A stretch of 64,000 nt of DNA from DASUPK01 sp963804595 (GCA_963804595.1 CAWDQZ010000023.1:1-64000); one strand, 5' to 3'; counted from the first letter of the stretch, positions 1 through 7,627 are shown. Program-made: numbers and translations. The notes: generated by a model from the letters alone, not told the origin.

Positions 1-1
1 A

Positions 2-70
2 CGCCGGATCGCGGCAGAGCGCCTCGCCGCGGAACTGGGGCTTGCCCCGGGCTCCCTCGCTGACCGCTAG
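2..70 (+). CDS. 3' end of an unidentified gene (partial)
   Basis: Only the last 22 codons lie inside the window. They read RRIAAERLAAELGLAPGSL and end in TAG at 68-70, an alanine/leucine-rich helical tail with typical high-GC codon use. The stop overlaps the stop of the convergent permease gene in a shared CTAG tetranucleotide, as at five other convergent pairs here. That packing is the main reason to believe the reading frame. The product cannot be named from so short a piece. Confidence 0.4.
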   Translation, partial: RRIAAERLAAELGLAPGSLADR

Positions 71-915
71 TTCACCACCACGGCGCTTTCAGCCGGACCG
101 ACAGCGCCTCCCCCTCGAGAGCTGATCGACTCCTCGCGCGTCAGCCGGTGCGCGAGGTAGACGGGAATGATCGAGAGCAGGACGACGATCACGGCGACCA
201 CGTTCACGATCGGCAGGTTGTGGGGGCGGAAGAGATTGCTGAAGATCCAGATCGGCAGGGTCTGCTCGCCCGCGCCGATGGTGAAGTTGGTGACGATGAT
301 CTCGTCGAAGGAGAGCGCGAAGGCGAGCAGGCCGCCGGCGACCAGCGCTGTCTGGATGCTGGGCAGGGTCACGAATCTGAGCGTCTGCCAGGTGTGCGCC
401 CCGAGATCGGCCGAGGCCTCCTCGAGGTTGCCGGAGACCCGCCGCAGCCGGGCGATCACGTTGTTGTAGACGACGACGATGCAGAACGTGGCGTGGCCGG
501 CGATCACGGTCAGCAGGCTCAGGGGGATGCCGAGGACCTGGGTGAAGGTGTTGCTGAGCGCGACTCCGGTGACCACGCCGGGAAGCGCGATCGGCAGGAT
601 CACGAGGAAAGAGATCGTCTCGCGGCCGAAGAAGCGGAAGCGGGCAACGGCGAAGGAGGCGAGGCTGCCGAGCAGCAGGGCGATCGCCGTCGCTACCGCC
701 CCGACCCTGATGGAGGTCCAGAAAGCGTCGCGCGCGCCCTGGTTGTCGATCGCCTGGCCGAACCACTCGGTGGTCAGGTGGGGCGGAGGCCATTCGAGGT
801 TCGTCCCGCCGTTGAACGCGTACACCGCGATCACGATCAGCGGGATGTAGATGAAGGCGAGCGTGATGAACACGCCGCCCCTCAGCAGGTTCCTTGTCGC
901 CGGCGAGAGTCTCAC
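67..915 (-). CDS. potC: Polyamine-type ABC transporter permease (PotC-like)
   Basis: This is the second inner-membrane permease of a spermidine/putrescine-type importer, 282 residues, the usual PotC length. An N-terminal membrane segment (about 13-35) is followed by further hydrophobic helices. The cytoplasmic EAA loop that docks on the ATPase is visible near residues 165-185 (EEASADLGAHTWQTLRF). The ATG overlaps the stop of the upstream permease gene by 4 bases (912-915), so the two are probably translationally coupled. It is the last gene of the four-gene operon. The family assignment is firm, but the substrate (polyamine or another small cation or amine) is inferred from the family only. 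Confidence 0.9.
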   Translation of the reverse strand: MRLSPATRNLLRGGVFITLAFIYIPLIVIAVYAFNGGTNLEWPPPHLTTEWFGQAIDNQGARDAFWTSIRVGAVATAIALLLGSLASFAVARFRFFGRETISFLVILPIALPGVVTGVALSNTFTQVLGIPLSLLTVIAGHATFCIVVVYNNVIARLRRVSGNLEEASADLGAHTWQTLRFVTLPSIQTALVAGGLLAFALSFDEIIVTNFTIGAGEQTLPIWIFSNLFRPHNLPIVNVVAVIVVLLSIIPVYLAHRLTREESISSRGGGAVGPAESAVVVN

Positions 916-1811
916 AGGTGCTCGAACGCTCCCAGGCGCCTGGCGATGACGAGGTAGGCGATCATCACCACGATCGGGACGACCGCGAACGCCGACGCCA
1001 GGGGCAGGTTGTTGGTGTGCTGCGCGAAGATGACATTCCCGATGAATTGCGTGTCTGGTGAGACGAGGGTCGGGGTGATGTAGTCGCCGAGGGTCAGCGA
1101 GAAGGTGAAGATCGAGCCGGCGACGATGGCCGGGAAGGCGAGCGGGAACACCACGCTGCGGAAGGTCCGCCAGGGGTTCGCCCCGAGGTCCTCCGAGGCA
1201 GAGATCATCGAGTTCGGGATCCGCTCGAGGCCCGCGTAGATCGGCAGGATCATGTACGGCAGCCAGAGGTAGCTCTCGACGAGCCAGACGGCGGTGGAGC
1301 CGTATCCGGGGCCACTGAGGCCGAACGGGTTGAGCGCCCAGTCGATGAACCCTCCCGTCGCGAGCATCGACTGCCAGGCGTAGACCTTGACCAGGTAGAA
1401 GGACCAGAGCGGCATCAGAATCGCGACCACCAGCAGACCCTTCACTCGCGGGCTTGCAACCTTCGCCATGTAGAAGGCGACCGGGAAGGCGAGCAGGGCG
1501 TCGGTCACCGTGGCCGCCGCGGCGATCCCGACCGTCCGCAACGCCACGTCGGCGTAGACCGACTGCTGGAAGAGCTCCTTGTAGTTGTCGAAGGTGAAGC
1601 CCTTGACCAGCTCGCCGCTGACGGCGTTCACCGACCAGAACGAGGCGATCAGCAGGACGGCCAGCGACCCGAGATACCCGATCACCAGCCAGGCGATCGG
1701 GCCGCTCAGGAGCGCCCCGATCTGGAGGCCTGAGCGGCCGTGGAAGAGGTCGGCGAGCCTGCGGCCCACCGACCTCTTCTCGGCGCCGGCGGTTACGCCG
1801 GCGGCTTCCAC
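912..1811 (-). CDS. potB: Polyamine-type ABC transporter permease (PotB-like)
   Basis: First permease of the importer, 299 residues, with an N-terminal cytoplasmic tail rich in charge and six predicted membrane helices starting near residue 35. The EAA loop reads SASEDLGANPWRTFR near residue 205, matching the partner permease. The start used here is GTG at 1811, 36 bases downstream of the binding-protein stop, with a weak AAAGGG Shine-Dalgarno. A slightly later start is possible. It would pair with PotC to form the channel energised by the PotA-like ATPase. Confidence 0.88.
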   Translation of the reverse strand: MEAAGVTAGAEKRSVGRRLADLFHGRSGLQIGALLSGPIAWLVIGYLGSLAVLLIASFWSVNAVSGELVKGFTFDNYKELFQQSVYADVALRTVGIAAAATVTDALLAFPVAFYMAKVASPRVKGLLVVAILMPLWSFYLVKVYAWQSMLATGGFIDWALNPFGLSGPGYGSTAVWLVESYLWLPYMILPIYAGLERIPNSMISASEDLGANPWRTFRSVVFPLAFPAIVAGSIFTFSLTLGDYITPTLVSPDTQFIGNVIFAQHTNNLPLASAFAVVPIVVMIAYLVIARRLGAFEHL

Positions 1812-1847
1812 GGCCCTTTGGTCATGGCCTGATGTCGGCCAGCGACA

Positions 1848-3104
1848 TCACCCCTTGATCTCGGTCCAGGCCGAGACCCAGTCGTTGTAGTCCTTGCAGG
1901 CGGTGCCGCGGTTATCGCCGCAGTCCGCAAGGGGCGTCTTCCAGAAGTAGACCCGCTTCCAGAAGGCCGGATCCGCCGCGTGGTAGTTGTCGCAGAACTT
2001 CGGATCCGGAGGGAGACCCAGCGCCTTATCGGCCGACGAGATCTCGTTCGCCTCGCAAGCCTTGCTCTGCGCGGGGGCCTCACCGAACCACTGCATGATC
2101 TGCGCCTGAACGGGCGCCGAGGTGACGTAGTTCATCCACTTGTACATGCAGTTGGGATGAGCTGCGTTCTTGGCGATCATCCAGGTGTCCGACCAGCCCG
2201 TGGCACCCTCGCTGGGGACGAAGCCCGTGTCCGGGCCTGGCGCCGCCACCGGGACCTTGCTGGCCAGCAACGTGAAGTACTGGTACTGCCACGTCGAGCC
2301 GACCTGGTCGTCACCGCTGGTGAACAGGTTGATCTGCTTCAGGTACGAGGACCAGTAGTCCCCGACGTACGGATGCTGCTGCTTGAGCAGGTCGACGGCA
2401 GCGGTGAACTGCTCGTCGTTCAGCTCGTACGGATCCGTGATTCCCAGATCAGGCTGGTGTGCCTTCAGATACATCGCGGCGTCCGCGATGTAGATCGGGT
2501 CGTCGTAGACGCTGATGTGACCCGAGTACTTCTTCGCCTGATTCGGATCGAGGATGATCGACCACGAGGTCGGGGACGGGTGCACGTCGTCCGTCCTCCA
2601 CATCAGCAGGTTCGCGCCACGCCCGTGCGGGATTCCGTAATGCACCCCGTCGAACGTGTTGTACGGCTGGTCCTTCAGGTCCGCGAAAATCGTCTTGTAG
2701 TTCGGGACGAGATCCACGTTGACCGGAGCGACATCGCCGCCCTCCACCAGGCGGGCGGTGGCGTTCCCCGAAGCCGAGACACCGTCGTACTGACCCGTGC
2801 GCATCAGGTCGACCATCTGGTCCGAGGTGTCACCGACCTTGACGTTCACCTGGCAGCCGGTCTGCTGCTCGAACGGGGTCACCCAGTCGACGCCCTTGGT
2901 GATCGTGCCGTCCTCGCAATAGCCGGCCCAACAGATGATGTTGAGCTGGCCCTCACCGGCTCCGACGGACTTGAGCGCCTCGCCGTTGCTGCTGCCGCTG
3001 TTATCACTCCCACCACCGCAACCGGCGATCAAGAGCGCGGTTGCCGCAAGCCCCGCGACGATCGCCGCGGGCATCCAGGCGGGGTGAGCTCTGAATCTGC
3101 TCAC
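1848..3104 (-). CDS. potD: Polyamine-type ABC transporter substrate-binding lipoprotein (PotD-like)
   Basis: Extracellular solute-binding protein of the PotD/PotF family, 418 residues from GTG at 3104. That start overlaps the ATPase stop as GTGA and is preceded by a strong GGAGGAAGG ribosome site. A longer reading to 3152 is open but would overlap the ATPase by 52 bases and spoil the signal peptide. Residues 1-29 form a lipoprotein signal with lipobox LIAGC, so the mature protein should be anchored by its cysteine outside the membrane. The mature part begins with the family pattern NIICWAGYCEDG. The ligand is not determinable by eye. Confidence 0.9.
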   Translation of the reverse strand: MSRFRAHPAWMPAAIVAGLAATALLIAGCGGGSDNSGSSNGEALKSVGAGEGQLNIICWAGYCEDGTITKGVDWVTPFEQQTGCQVNVKVGDTSDQMVDLMRTGQYDGVSASGNATARLVEGGDVAPVNVDLVPNYKTIFADLKDQPYNTFDGVHYGIPHGRGANLLMWRTDDVHPSPTSWSIILDPNQAKKYSGHISVYDDPIYIADAAMYLKAHQPDLGITDPYELNDEQFTAAVDLLKQQHPYVGDYWSSYLKQINLFTSGDDQVGSTWQYQYFTLLASKVPVAAPGPDTGFVPSEGATGWSDTWMIAKNAAHPNCMYKWMNYVTSAPVQAQIMQWFGEAPAQSKACEANEISSADKALGLPPDPKFCDNYHAADPAFWKRVYFWKTPLADCGDNRGTACKDYNDWVSAWTEIKG

Positions 3105-4207
3105 TTTCCTTCCTCCTCTCCCTCTACGGCGACGGTCTGATCCGCTCGCCATCCGATTTTGATTTTCCGGCCGCGCTGCGCCTGGACCTCGGCTGAGGTT
3201 GTCTCCAGGTTCTGGCGGACGACTTGAAGCTCCCCGCCTGCTTCGAGATCGACGAGATAGCGGGTGATCATGCCCGCGTAGGAGACGTCCTTGATCGTCC
3301 CCCCCTCGATGTGCAGCCCGCTCGGGGCCTCGCCGTTCTCGACGATGAAGATCTTCTCCGGCCGAACGGTGAACCGCGTGCCGTCCCGCTCGAGCAGGTT
3401 GGAGACCCCCACGAAGCCGGCCACGAAGGCGTTGTCCGGCCGCTCGTAGATCTCGGTCGGCGCGCCGACCTGTTCGACCCGCCCGTCGTTGAAGACGGCG
3501 ATCCGGTCCGACATGGTCAGGGCCTCCTCCTGGTCGTGGGTCACGTAGATGAAGGTGATCCCGACTTCGCTCTGGATCGTGTTGAGCTCGACCTGCATCT
3601 GCTCGCGGAGCTTCAGGTCGAGGGCGCCCAGCGGCTCATCGAGGAGGAGCACCCTGGGCTCGTTGACGATCGCCCGCGCCAGCGCGACACGCTGCTGCTG
3701 GCCGCCCGAGAGCTGGTTCGGCTTGCGTGACTCGTAGCCGGCGAGCCGCACGGTGTCGAGCGCCTCCGAGGCGCGGCGCCGGCGCTCCTCCTTCCCGACC
3801 CCCTTGACGCGCAGTCCGTACTCGACGTTCTCGCCCACGGTCATATGGGGGAAGAGGGCGTAGTCCTGGAAGACGGTGTTGACCGAGCGGTCGTACGGCG
3901 GCTCGCCCGTGACGTCCCGGCCGGCCAACTCCACCAGACCGGAGTCGGGCTCCTCGAAGCCGGCGATCATTCGGAGCGTCGTGGTCTTGCCCGAGCCCGA
4001 CGGGCCAAGCAGCGTGAAGAACTCGCCGCGCTTCACCTCCAGATCCAGCGAGTCGACCGCGACCACGTCGCCGTAACGCTTGCTGACTCCGACCAGGCGG
4101 ACGTCCGCGGGGTCGCCGTCCGGTCCCGGGCCGGGCTCTGCCTCACTGCTTGCGGCCGTAGCGGCTACCGCCGCCTCCTTCTCCTCGGACGATTCAGCGC
4201 GTCGGAT
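3101..4207 (-). CDS. potA: Polyamine-type ABC transporter ATPase (PotA-like), probable non-standard ATC start
   Basis: ATPase of the importer. It shows Walker A (GPSGSGKTT), Q-loop (VFQDYALF), signature LSGGQQQRVALARA, Walker B (VLLLDEP), H-loop (VTHDQEEAL) and a C-terminal TOBE-like regulatory region. The first ATG/GTG in frame is GTG at 4066, but starting there would delete the conserved A-loop stretch (VSKRYGDVVAVD) that packs against ATP. The frame stays open upstream with family-like sequence. A TACGGT -10 box lies exactly 6 nt before an in-frame ATC at 4207, the spacing used by leaderless genes across this window. I therefore place the start at 4207 (368 aa). CTG at 4096 is the alternative. 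The gene heads the pot operon. Confidence 0.82.
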   Translation of the reverse strand: MRRAESSEEKEAAVAATAASSEAEPGPGPDGDPADVRLVGVSKRYGDVVAVDSLDLEVKRGEFFTLLGPSGSGKTTTLRMIAGFEEPDSGLVELAGRDVTGEPPYDRSVNTVFQDYALFPHMTVGENVEYGLRVKGVGKEERRRRASEALDTVRLAGYESRKPNQLSGGQQQRVALARAIVNEPRVLLLDEPLGALDLKLREQMQVELNTIQSEVGITFIYVTHDQEEALTMSDRIAVFNDGRVEQVGAPTEIYERPDNAFVAGFVGVSNLLERDGTRFTVRPEKIFIVENGEAPSGLHIEGGTIKDVSYAGMITRYLVDLEAGGELQVVRQNLETTSAEVQAQRGRKIKIGWRADQTVAVEGEEEGK

Positions 4208-4213
4208 GTGCGC

Positions 4214-4219
4214 ACCGTA
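4214..4219 (-). promoter_or_regulatory. -10 box of the pot operon
   Basis: TACGGT on the minus strand, six bases (GCGCAC) upstream of the ATC at 4207. The placement matches the leaderless promoters of at least ten other genes here. No convincing -35 is visible. Confidence 0.5.
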
Positions 4220-4329
4220 TAACGCCCACCGGTGCGGAACTAGGTATATCCGAGGCGATCCCTGCCTCGCTAGGCCGGGGTGGCCAATCTTTCACGGGAC
4301 GCTTGTACGTCCCGACTGTGACGGTTGGG

Positions 4330-4917
4330 CTAGAACCCCGGGAAGTACTTGCCCATGAAGCCGAGCGGCTTGCGCTTTTGCTTGCGCCAGCGCGGCCCGG
4401 AGCCCTGGTTCCAGCGGTCGCCGCCGGAGGAGGTGTCGAAGCGCTTGCCCGCGATCACCATGTAGGCGTGGCTCGCGTTGCCGTAGACGGTGATCCAGCG
4501 GCCCTTGCCCGGCAAGCCCCAGCTCGAGGCCAGACTTCCCGAGGTCATCGGGCTCGTCAGCAGGCCTGCAGCGTGGAGGACGTAGCTCACGGCGCCTGAA
4601 CAGTCGTAGCCGGAGGCGTAGAAGCTCCTGTGGCCTCCGCCCCAGACGTAGGGGAGGGTATGGATCGCGTTCGCCGCCGCGATCGCTGACTGAATCTGGG
4701 CGGGCGCATCCGCGGGAGCGACGGCGGTCCCGTCCTTGCGGATCTTCGCCCTGCCCGGAGGGCCGACGGGAGCCGGCGTGGTGGTCGTGGTGGTCGTGCC
4801 GCCGGGTGGGCCGGACCCGCCGGTCTGCGCGGCCGCCGGCACGGTGATCGCGAACACGCACAGAGCTGTTGCCCCGGCCAATACGAGGCGACGGTTGCGG
4901 CTAAGTGTCTGGCGCAT
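4330..4917 (-). CDS. Secreted NlpC/P60-type cell-wall hydrolase, paralogue 1
   Basis: 195-residue exported protein. A signal peptide (about 1-30, ending AAAQ) is followed by a Gly/Pro/Thr linker with seven consecutive threonines (41-47), then a catalytic domain with the NlpC/P60 pattern. The family cleaves peptidoglycan stem peptides with a Cys-His dyad. Cys106 lies in GYDCSGAVSYVLHAAGLL and His150 in NASHAYMV. A PYVWGGGHRSF motif precedes the cysteine. ATG at 4917 has GGAG nine bases upstream, just after a c-di-AMP riboswitch. The exact bond cut is not known. Confidence 0.85.
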   Translation of the reverse strand: MRQTLSRNRRLVLAGATALCVFAITVPAAAQTGGSGPPGGTTTTTTTPAPVGPPGRAKIRKDGTAVAPADAPAQIQSAIAAANAIHTLPYVWGGGHRSFYASGYDCSGAVSYVLHAAGLLTSPMTSGSLASSWGLPGKGRWITVYGNASHAYMVIAGKRFDTSSGGDRWNQGSGPRWRKQKRKPLGFMGKYFPGF

Positions 4918-4936
4918 CCAACAGTTCTCCTTTGCG

Positions 4937-5065
4937 GGCCTGCGGGGTTAGCTGACGGGCTAGCGCTGAAGGAGCCTGCGCCCCCACCCTCGCTTCCGGT
5001 GGGTTCGCCCCAGTATTTGGTTCCCCCGCTCCCAACACCCGGTGGTGATGGGACTCGGCGTAACT
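4937..5065 (-). promoter_or_regulatory. c-di-AMP riboswitch (ydaO/yuaA class) of NlpC paralogue 1
   Basis: The minus-strand leader contains the hallmark blocks of the ydaO RNA in order: GAGCGGGGGAACC, then CTGGGGCGAACCCACC with the hairpin partner GGGTGGG, then GCGCTAGCCCGTCAGCTAAC followed by CCCGCAGGC. This class binds cyclic di-AMP and usually turns genes off. In actinobacteria it is known upstream of cell-wall hydrolases. The ribosome site (AAAGGAG) directly follows the aptamer, so control of translation or termination are both possible. Confidence 0.9.
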
Positions 5066-5073
5066 GGCGCGGG

Positions 5074-5079
5074 ACCTTA
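5074..5079 (-). promoter_or_regulatory. -10 box before riboswitch 1
   Basis: TAAGGT on the minus strand about ten bases before the predicted 5' end of the riboswitch. It abuts the inverted repeat at 5081-5100. Confidence 0.45.
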
Positions 5080-5080
5080 C

Positions 5081-5100
5081 CAAACGTGAAAGAACGTTTG
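5081..5100. promoter_or_regulatory. Perfect inverted repeat next to the riboswitch-1 promoter
   Basis: CAAACGT, six bases, ACGTTTG: a perfect 7-6-7 inverted repeat lying immediately upstream of the -10 box, where a dimeric regulator could bind. The regulator is unknown. Confidence 0.5.
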
Positions 5101-5213
5101 CAATCGAGATCCGCGTGTTAGTGCTTACTCGCACGATCCTGGGATTCGACGGCCACCGCGGTACCCCTGCCGGGCTGGACCCAGCCCCGCCGTCCGGACG
5201 AATGACCGACGCG

Positions 5214-5251
5214 GCGACGCGGCCCGGGGAGAAGGAAACGGGCCGCGTCGC
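5214..5251 (-). terminator. Hairpin terminator after NlpC paralogue 2
   Basis: A perfect 13-bp stem (GCGACGCGGCCCG with its complement) and a 12-base purine-rich loop, 26 bases beyond the stop of the second paralogue. There is no U-tract, as is common in actinobacteria. It separates the second transcript from the promoter and riboswitch of the first. Confidence 0.7.
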
Positions 5252-5276
5252 GCGTTGTGGGGAGAGGAGGCCTTGG

Positions 5277-5861
5277 CTAGAGGCCGGGGGAGAAGCGAGA
5301 GGAATATCCGCCCGCCTCGCGCAGGCTGGTCCGCCAGCGCGGGCCGCTGCCCTGGCTGAGCGAATCGCCCGCCTGCGAGGTGTCGAAGCGGAGTCCCGCG
5401 ACGATCATGTAGGCGTGGCTCCGGCTGCCGAAGACGGTGAGCCACTGCCCGATGCCCGGGGCTCCCCAGCGGGTGCCGAGCGCGCCGGAGACCATCGGCC
5501 GGCGGAGCAGGCCCGCGGCGTGCAGCACGTAGCTGACCGCGCCTGAGCAGTCGTAGCCCCGTGACTTCCACTTGGCGTGACCGCCGCCCCAGACGTAGGG
5601 CTTCGTGCGGATCCGGTTCGCCGCGTTGATCGCCTTCCGGACCGGCCTCGGTGCGCCCGCGGGTGCCGTGGCCGAGCCGTCGGGGTTGAGCACCGCCGTG
5701 CTGCCCGACGGTGCGGGAGTCGTCGTGGTGGTCGTGGTGCCTCCGGGTGGTGCCGCTCCACCGGTCTGTGCCATGGCAGGCACAGCGCCCGCGAGCGAGG
5801 CGACCAACAGCAGCCCTGCCAATCCAACGTTCCTGCCTCTGCTCTGTGTGTCTGACCGCAA
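5277..5861 (-). CDS. Secreted NlpC/P60-type cell-wall hydrolase, paralogue 2
   Basis: 194-residue paralogue with the same layout: signal peptide (1-31, ending AMAQ), Thr/Pro linker with a seven-threonine run, and catalytic core with Cys105 (GYDCSGAVSYVLHAAGLL) and His149 (RSHAYMIV). The start is TTG at 5861 with GGAG six bases upstream, directly behind the second riboswitch. The C-terminal tail differs from paralogue 1 (GGYSSRFSPGL against GFMGKYFPGF). The tandem arrangement points to duplication of a riboswitch-plus-gene unit. Confidence 0.85.
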   Translation of the reverse strand: MRSDTQSRGRNVGLAGLLLVASLAGAVPAMAQTGGAAPPGGTTTTTTTPAPSGSTAVLNPDGSATAPAGAPRPVRKAINAANRIRTKPYVWGGGHAKWKSRGYDCSGAVSYVLHAAGLLRRPMVSGALGTRWGAPGIGQWLTVFGSRSHAYMIVAGLRFDTSQAGDSLSQGSGPRWRTSLREAGGYSSRFSPGL

Positions 5862-5877
5862 ACCGTTCTCCTTCGTC

Positions 5878-6008
5878 GGCCTACGGGGTTAGCTGACGGG
5901 CTAGCGCTAAAGGACTCGCGCTTCCACCCTTGGTGGATTCGCCCCAACTGCTCTGGTTCCCCCGCTCTCGCCCCGCACTGGTGGGGACGAGATTCGGCGT
6001 CTGGTCGG
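5878..6008 (-). promoter_or_regulatory. c-di-AMP riboswitch (ydaO/yuaA class) of NlpC paralogue 2
   Basis: Second copy of the same RNA. The blocks GAGCGGGGGAACC, TTGGGGCGAATCCACC and GCGCTAGCCCGTCAGCTAAC, then CCCGTAGGC, appear in the same order and spacing as riboswitch 1. The loop and stem sequences differ but still pair, which supports a working aptamer. Confidence 0.9.
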
Positions 6009-6015
6009 GCGGGAA

Positions 6016-6021
6016 CGCTAG
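6016..6021 (-). promoter_or_regulatory. -10 box before riboswitch 2
   Basis: TAGCGT on the minus strand, about eight bases before the predicted riboswitch start. Confidence 0.4.
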
Positions 6022-6034
6022 CAGACGATCCGGA

Positions 6035-6054
6035 GCTGTGAGTAGGTGCTCACA
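6035..6054. promoter_or_regulatory. Perfect inverted repeat upstream of the riboswitch-2 promoter
   Basis: CTGTGAG, six bases, CTCACAG: again a 7-6-7 inverted repeat, with a different sequence from the one at 5081-5100. It recalls a CRP site, but the half-sites TGTGA and TCACA are 8 rather than 6 bases apart. Confidence 0.4.
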
Positions 6055-6082
6055 GAATTCCCGGAACCTGCGGCAACGGCTC

Positions 6083-6673
6083 CTACAACCCCTGCCAGTG
6101 GCGCACGGCGAAGCCCGCCCCGGTGCGCAGCGTGTAGCGCCAGCGCGGGCCGCGTCCCTGGTCGATCCACTCGCCACGGGGCGAGGTGTCGTAGCGCAGG
6201 CCGGCGATCACCATGTAGGTGTGGGTCCGGTTGGCGTAGACCGTGATCCAGCTGCCCGGCCCGAGCGAGCCCCAGTAGGCGAGCTGCCCGGAGACCAGCG
6301 GCGAGCGGAGCAGGCCGGCCGCGTGCAGCACGTAGCTGACTGCGCCCGAGCAGTCATAGCCCCTCGCCCTGAAGCTGCGATGGCCGCCGCCCCAGATGTA
6401 GGTCTTGCGGTGGATCCTGTTGGCGGCCTTGATCGCGCGGGCCACCGAGCCGGGGGCGCCGGCCGGGACGCTCGCCTTGCCGCCGGGGAGGATCGTCGCC
6501 ACGTTCGTCGGCAGGGCGGCCTCGCCGATCGGGGCGCCCGGGACGGCCGTCGTCGTGGTTGTGTCGGTGGTGGTCCCGGTCTGACCCGCCGCCGGGCTGG
6601 CGGCGGTCAGCGCGGCTGCGAAGAGCGCACCTGCCAGCACGAGCCGGCGGCCTTGGCGTGTTCGGCGAGACAG
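6083..6673 (-). CDS. Secreted NlpC/P60-type cell-wall hydrolase, paralogue 3 (probable CTG start)
   Basis: Third paralogue with signal peptide, Thr-rich linker and the core YIWGGGHRSF, GYDCSGAVSYVLHAAGLL and RTHTYMVI. Using CTG at 6673 gives 196 residues against 195 and 194 for its sisters. It restores the shared N-terminus LSRRTRQGRRLVLAGA (sister: LSRNRRLVLAGA) and sits eight bases after a strong GGAGGAGGG. The conventional GTG at 6640 would remove most of the signal's positively charged region. No ydaO aptamer is recognisable upstream, only a TACGGT -10 and a small CCGCT/AGCGG hairpin, so this copy seems to have left c-di-AMP control. Confidence 0.8.
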   Translation of the reverse strand: MSRRTRQGRRLVLAGALFAAALTAASPAAGQTGTTTDTTTTTAVPGAPIGEAALPTNVATILPGGKASVPAGAPGSVARAIKAANRIHRKTYIWGGGHRSFRARGYDCSGAVSYVLHAAGLLRSPLVSGQLAYWGSLGPGSWITVYANRTHTYMVIAGLRYDTSPRGEWIDQGRGPRWRYTLRTGAGFAVRHWQGL

Positions 6674-6801
6674 CTTTGAATCCCTCCTCCGGTCCCTTCC
6701 TCATCGGTTGGAACTGGGCTCCCGCTTGAGCGGAAGACCGTATCAGAGCAGGGGTTTTCCATGAGCGGGCTTTAACAAAGGTCCCGGCCGCACCAGTCGG
6801 G

Positions 6802-6807
6802 TAGGTT
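6802..6807 (+). promoter_or_regulatory. Leaderless promoter of the SDR gene
   Basis: TAGGTT, then six bases (GGATTC), then GTG at 6814. Confidence 0.6.
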
Positions 6808-6813
6808 GGATTC

Positions 6814-7620
6814 GTGGAACTCGCGGGGAAGAGGATGCTGCTCAGCGGGGCCACCGGAGGCCTCGGCCGCGCCATCGCGGTCGAGCTCGCCGGTCAGGGC
6901 GCCATCCTCGTCCTCAGCTCCCGCAGGGGCGAGGAGCTCGAGCGCCTCGCGCAGTCGCTTCCGGGGGGCGCGGACCGGCATTTGAGCGTGGTCGCGGACC
7001 TGGCCGAGCCCGGTGGCGCGCAGGATCTGGTCGAGCGCGCGGGCGACCTCGATGGCCTGGTCGCCAACGCCGCCCTGCCCGCCACCGGCCGGCTCGAGCA
7101 CTTCAGCTCGGAGGAGGTCGAGCGGGCGCTGCGGGTCAACCTCGAGTCGCCGATCCTGATTGCGCGCGCGCTCGGCTCCAAGCTGGCGGAGAAGGGGCAG
7201 GGACACCTGGTCTTCATCTCCTCCCTGGCGGGCAAGGTCGGATCGCCGCGCTCCTCTCTCTACAACGCCACCAAGTTCGGCCTCCGCGGCTTCGTCTTCG
7301 GCTTGCGTGAGGACATGCACCCCCACGGCGTCGGCGTCTCGGTCGTCTCCCCGGGGTTCGTGCGAGACGCGGGCATGTTCGCCGACGCCGACGCGAAGCC
7401 ACCCCCGGGCCTCGGCACCACGACGCCGAAGAAGGTGGCCGAGGCCGTCGTCCGCGCGATTCGAGAGGACCGCAACGAGATCACGGTCGCGCCGTTTCGC
7501 CAGCGCCTCGTGGTCGAATTCGGCTACCGGCACCCGGAGTTCGCGGCGCGCGTCCAGCGCGCCGGCGGGGCGGTGAAGATCGCCGAGAATCTCGCGGCGG
7601 GTCAGACCGACAAGCGTTAG
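6814..7620 (+). CDS. Short-chain dehydrogenase/reductase
   Basis: Classical SDR of 268 residues. The Rossmann motif GATGGLGRA lies at about 12-20, followed by NAA (VANAAL) near 84 and the catalytic Ser...Tyr-x3-Lys as ISSLAGKVGSPRSSLYNATK near 137-156. Such enzymes use NAD(P)H to interconvert alcohols and ketones. The substrate cannot be read from sequence. It starts with GTG and is transcribed as a single leaderless gene, divergent from the NlpC cluster. The last 20 residues lack a special signature. Confidence 0.85.
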   Translation: MELAGKRMLLSGATGGLGRAIAVELAGQGAILVLSSRRGEELERLAQSLPGGADRHLSVVADLAEPGGAQDLVERAGDLDGLVANAALPATGRLEHFSSEEVERALRVNLESPILIARALGSKLAEKGQGHLVFISSLAGKVGSPRSSLYNATKFGLRGFVFGLREDMHPHGVGVSVVSPGFVRDAGMFADADAKPPPGLGTTTPKKVAEAVVRAIREDRNEITVAPFRQRLVVEFGYRHPEFAARVQRAGGAVKIAENLAAGQTDKR

Positions 7621-7627
7621 GATCCTG

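Noticed and set aside
4770..4800. Repeated GTGGTCGTGGT tracts here, near 5715 and near 6550
   Set aside because: They encode the threonine runs of the three NlpC paralogues rather than independent repeats.
6035..6054. CRP/GlxR site TGTGAG-N6-CTCACA
   Set aside because: The half-sites TGTGA and TCACA are 8 bases apart instead of 6, and the sister promoter has an unrelated palindrome, so no CRP claim is made.
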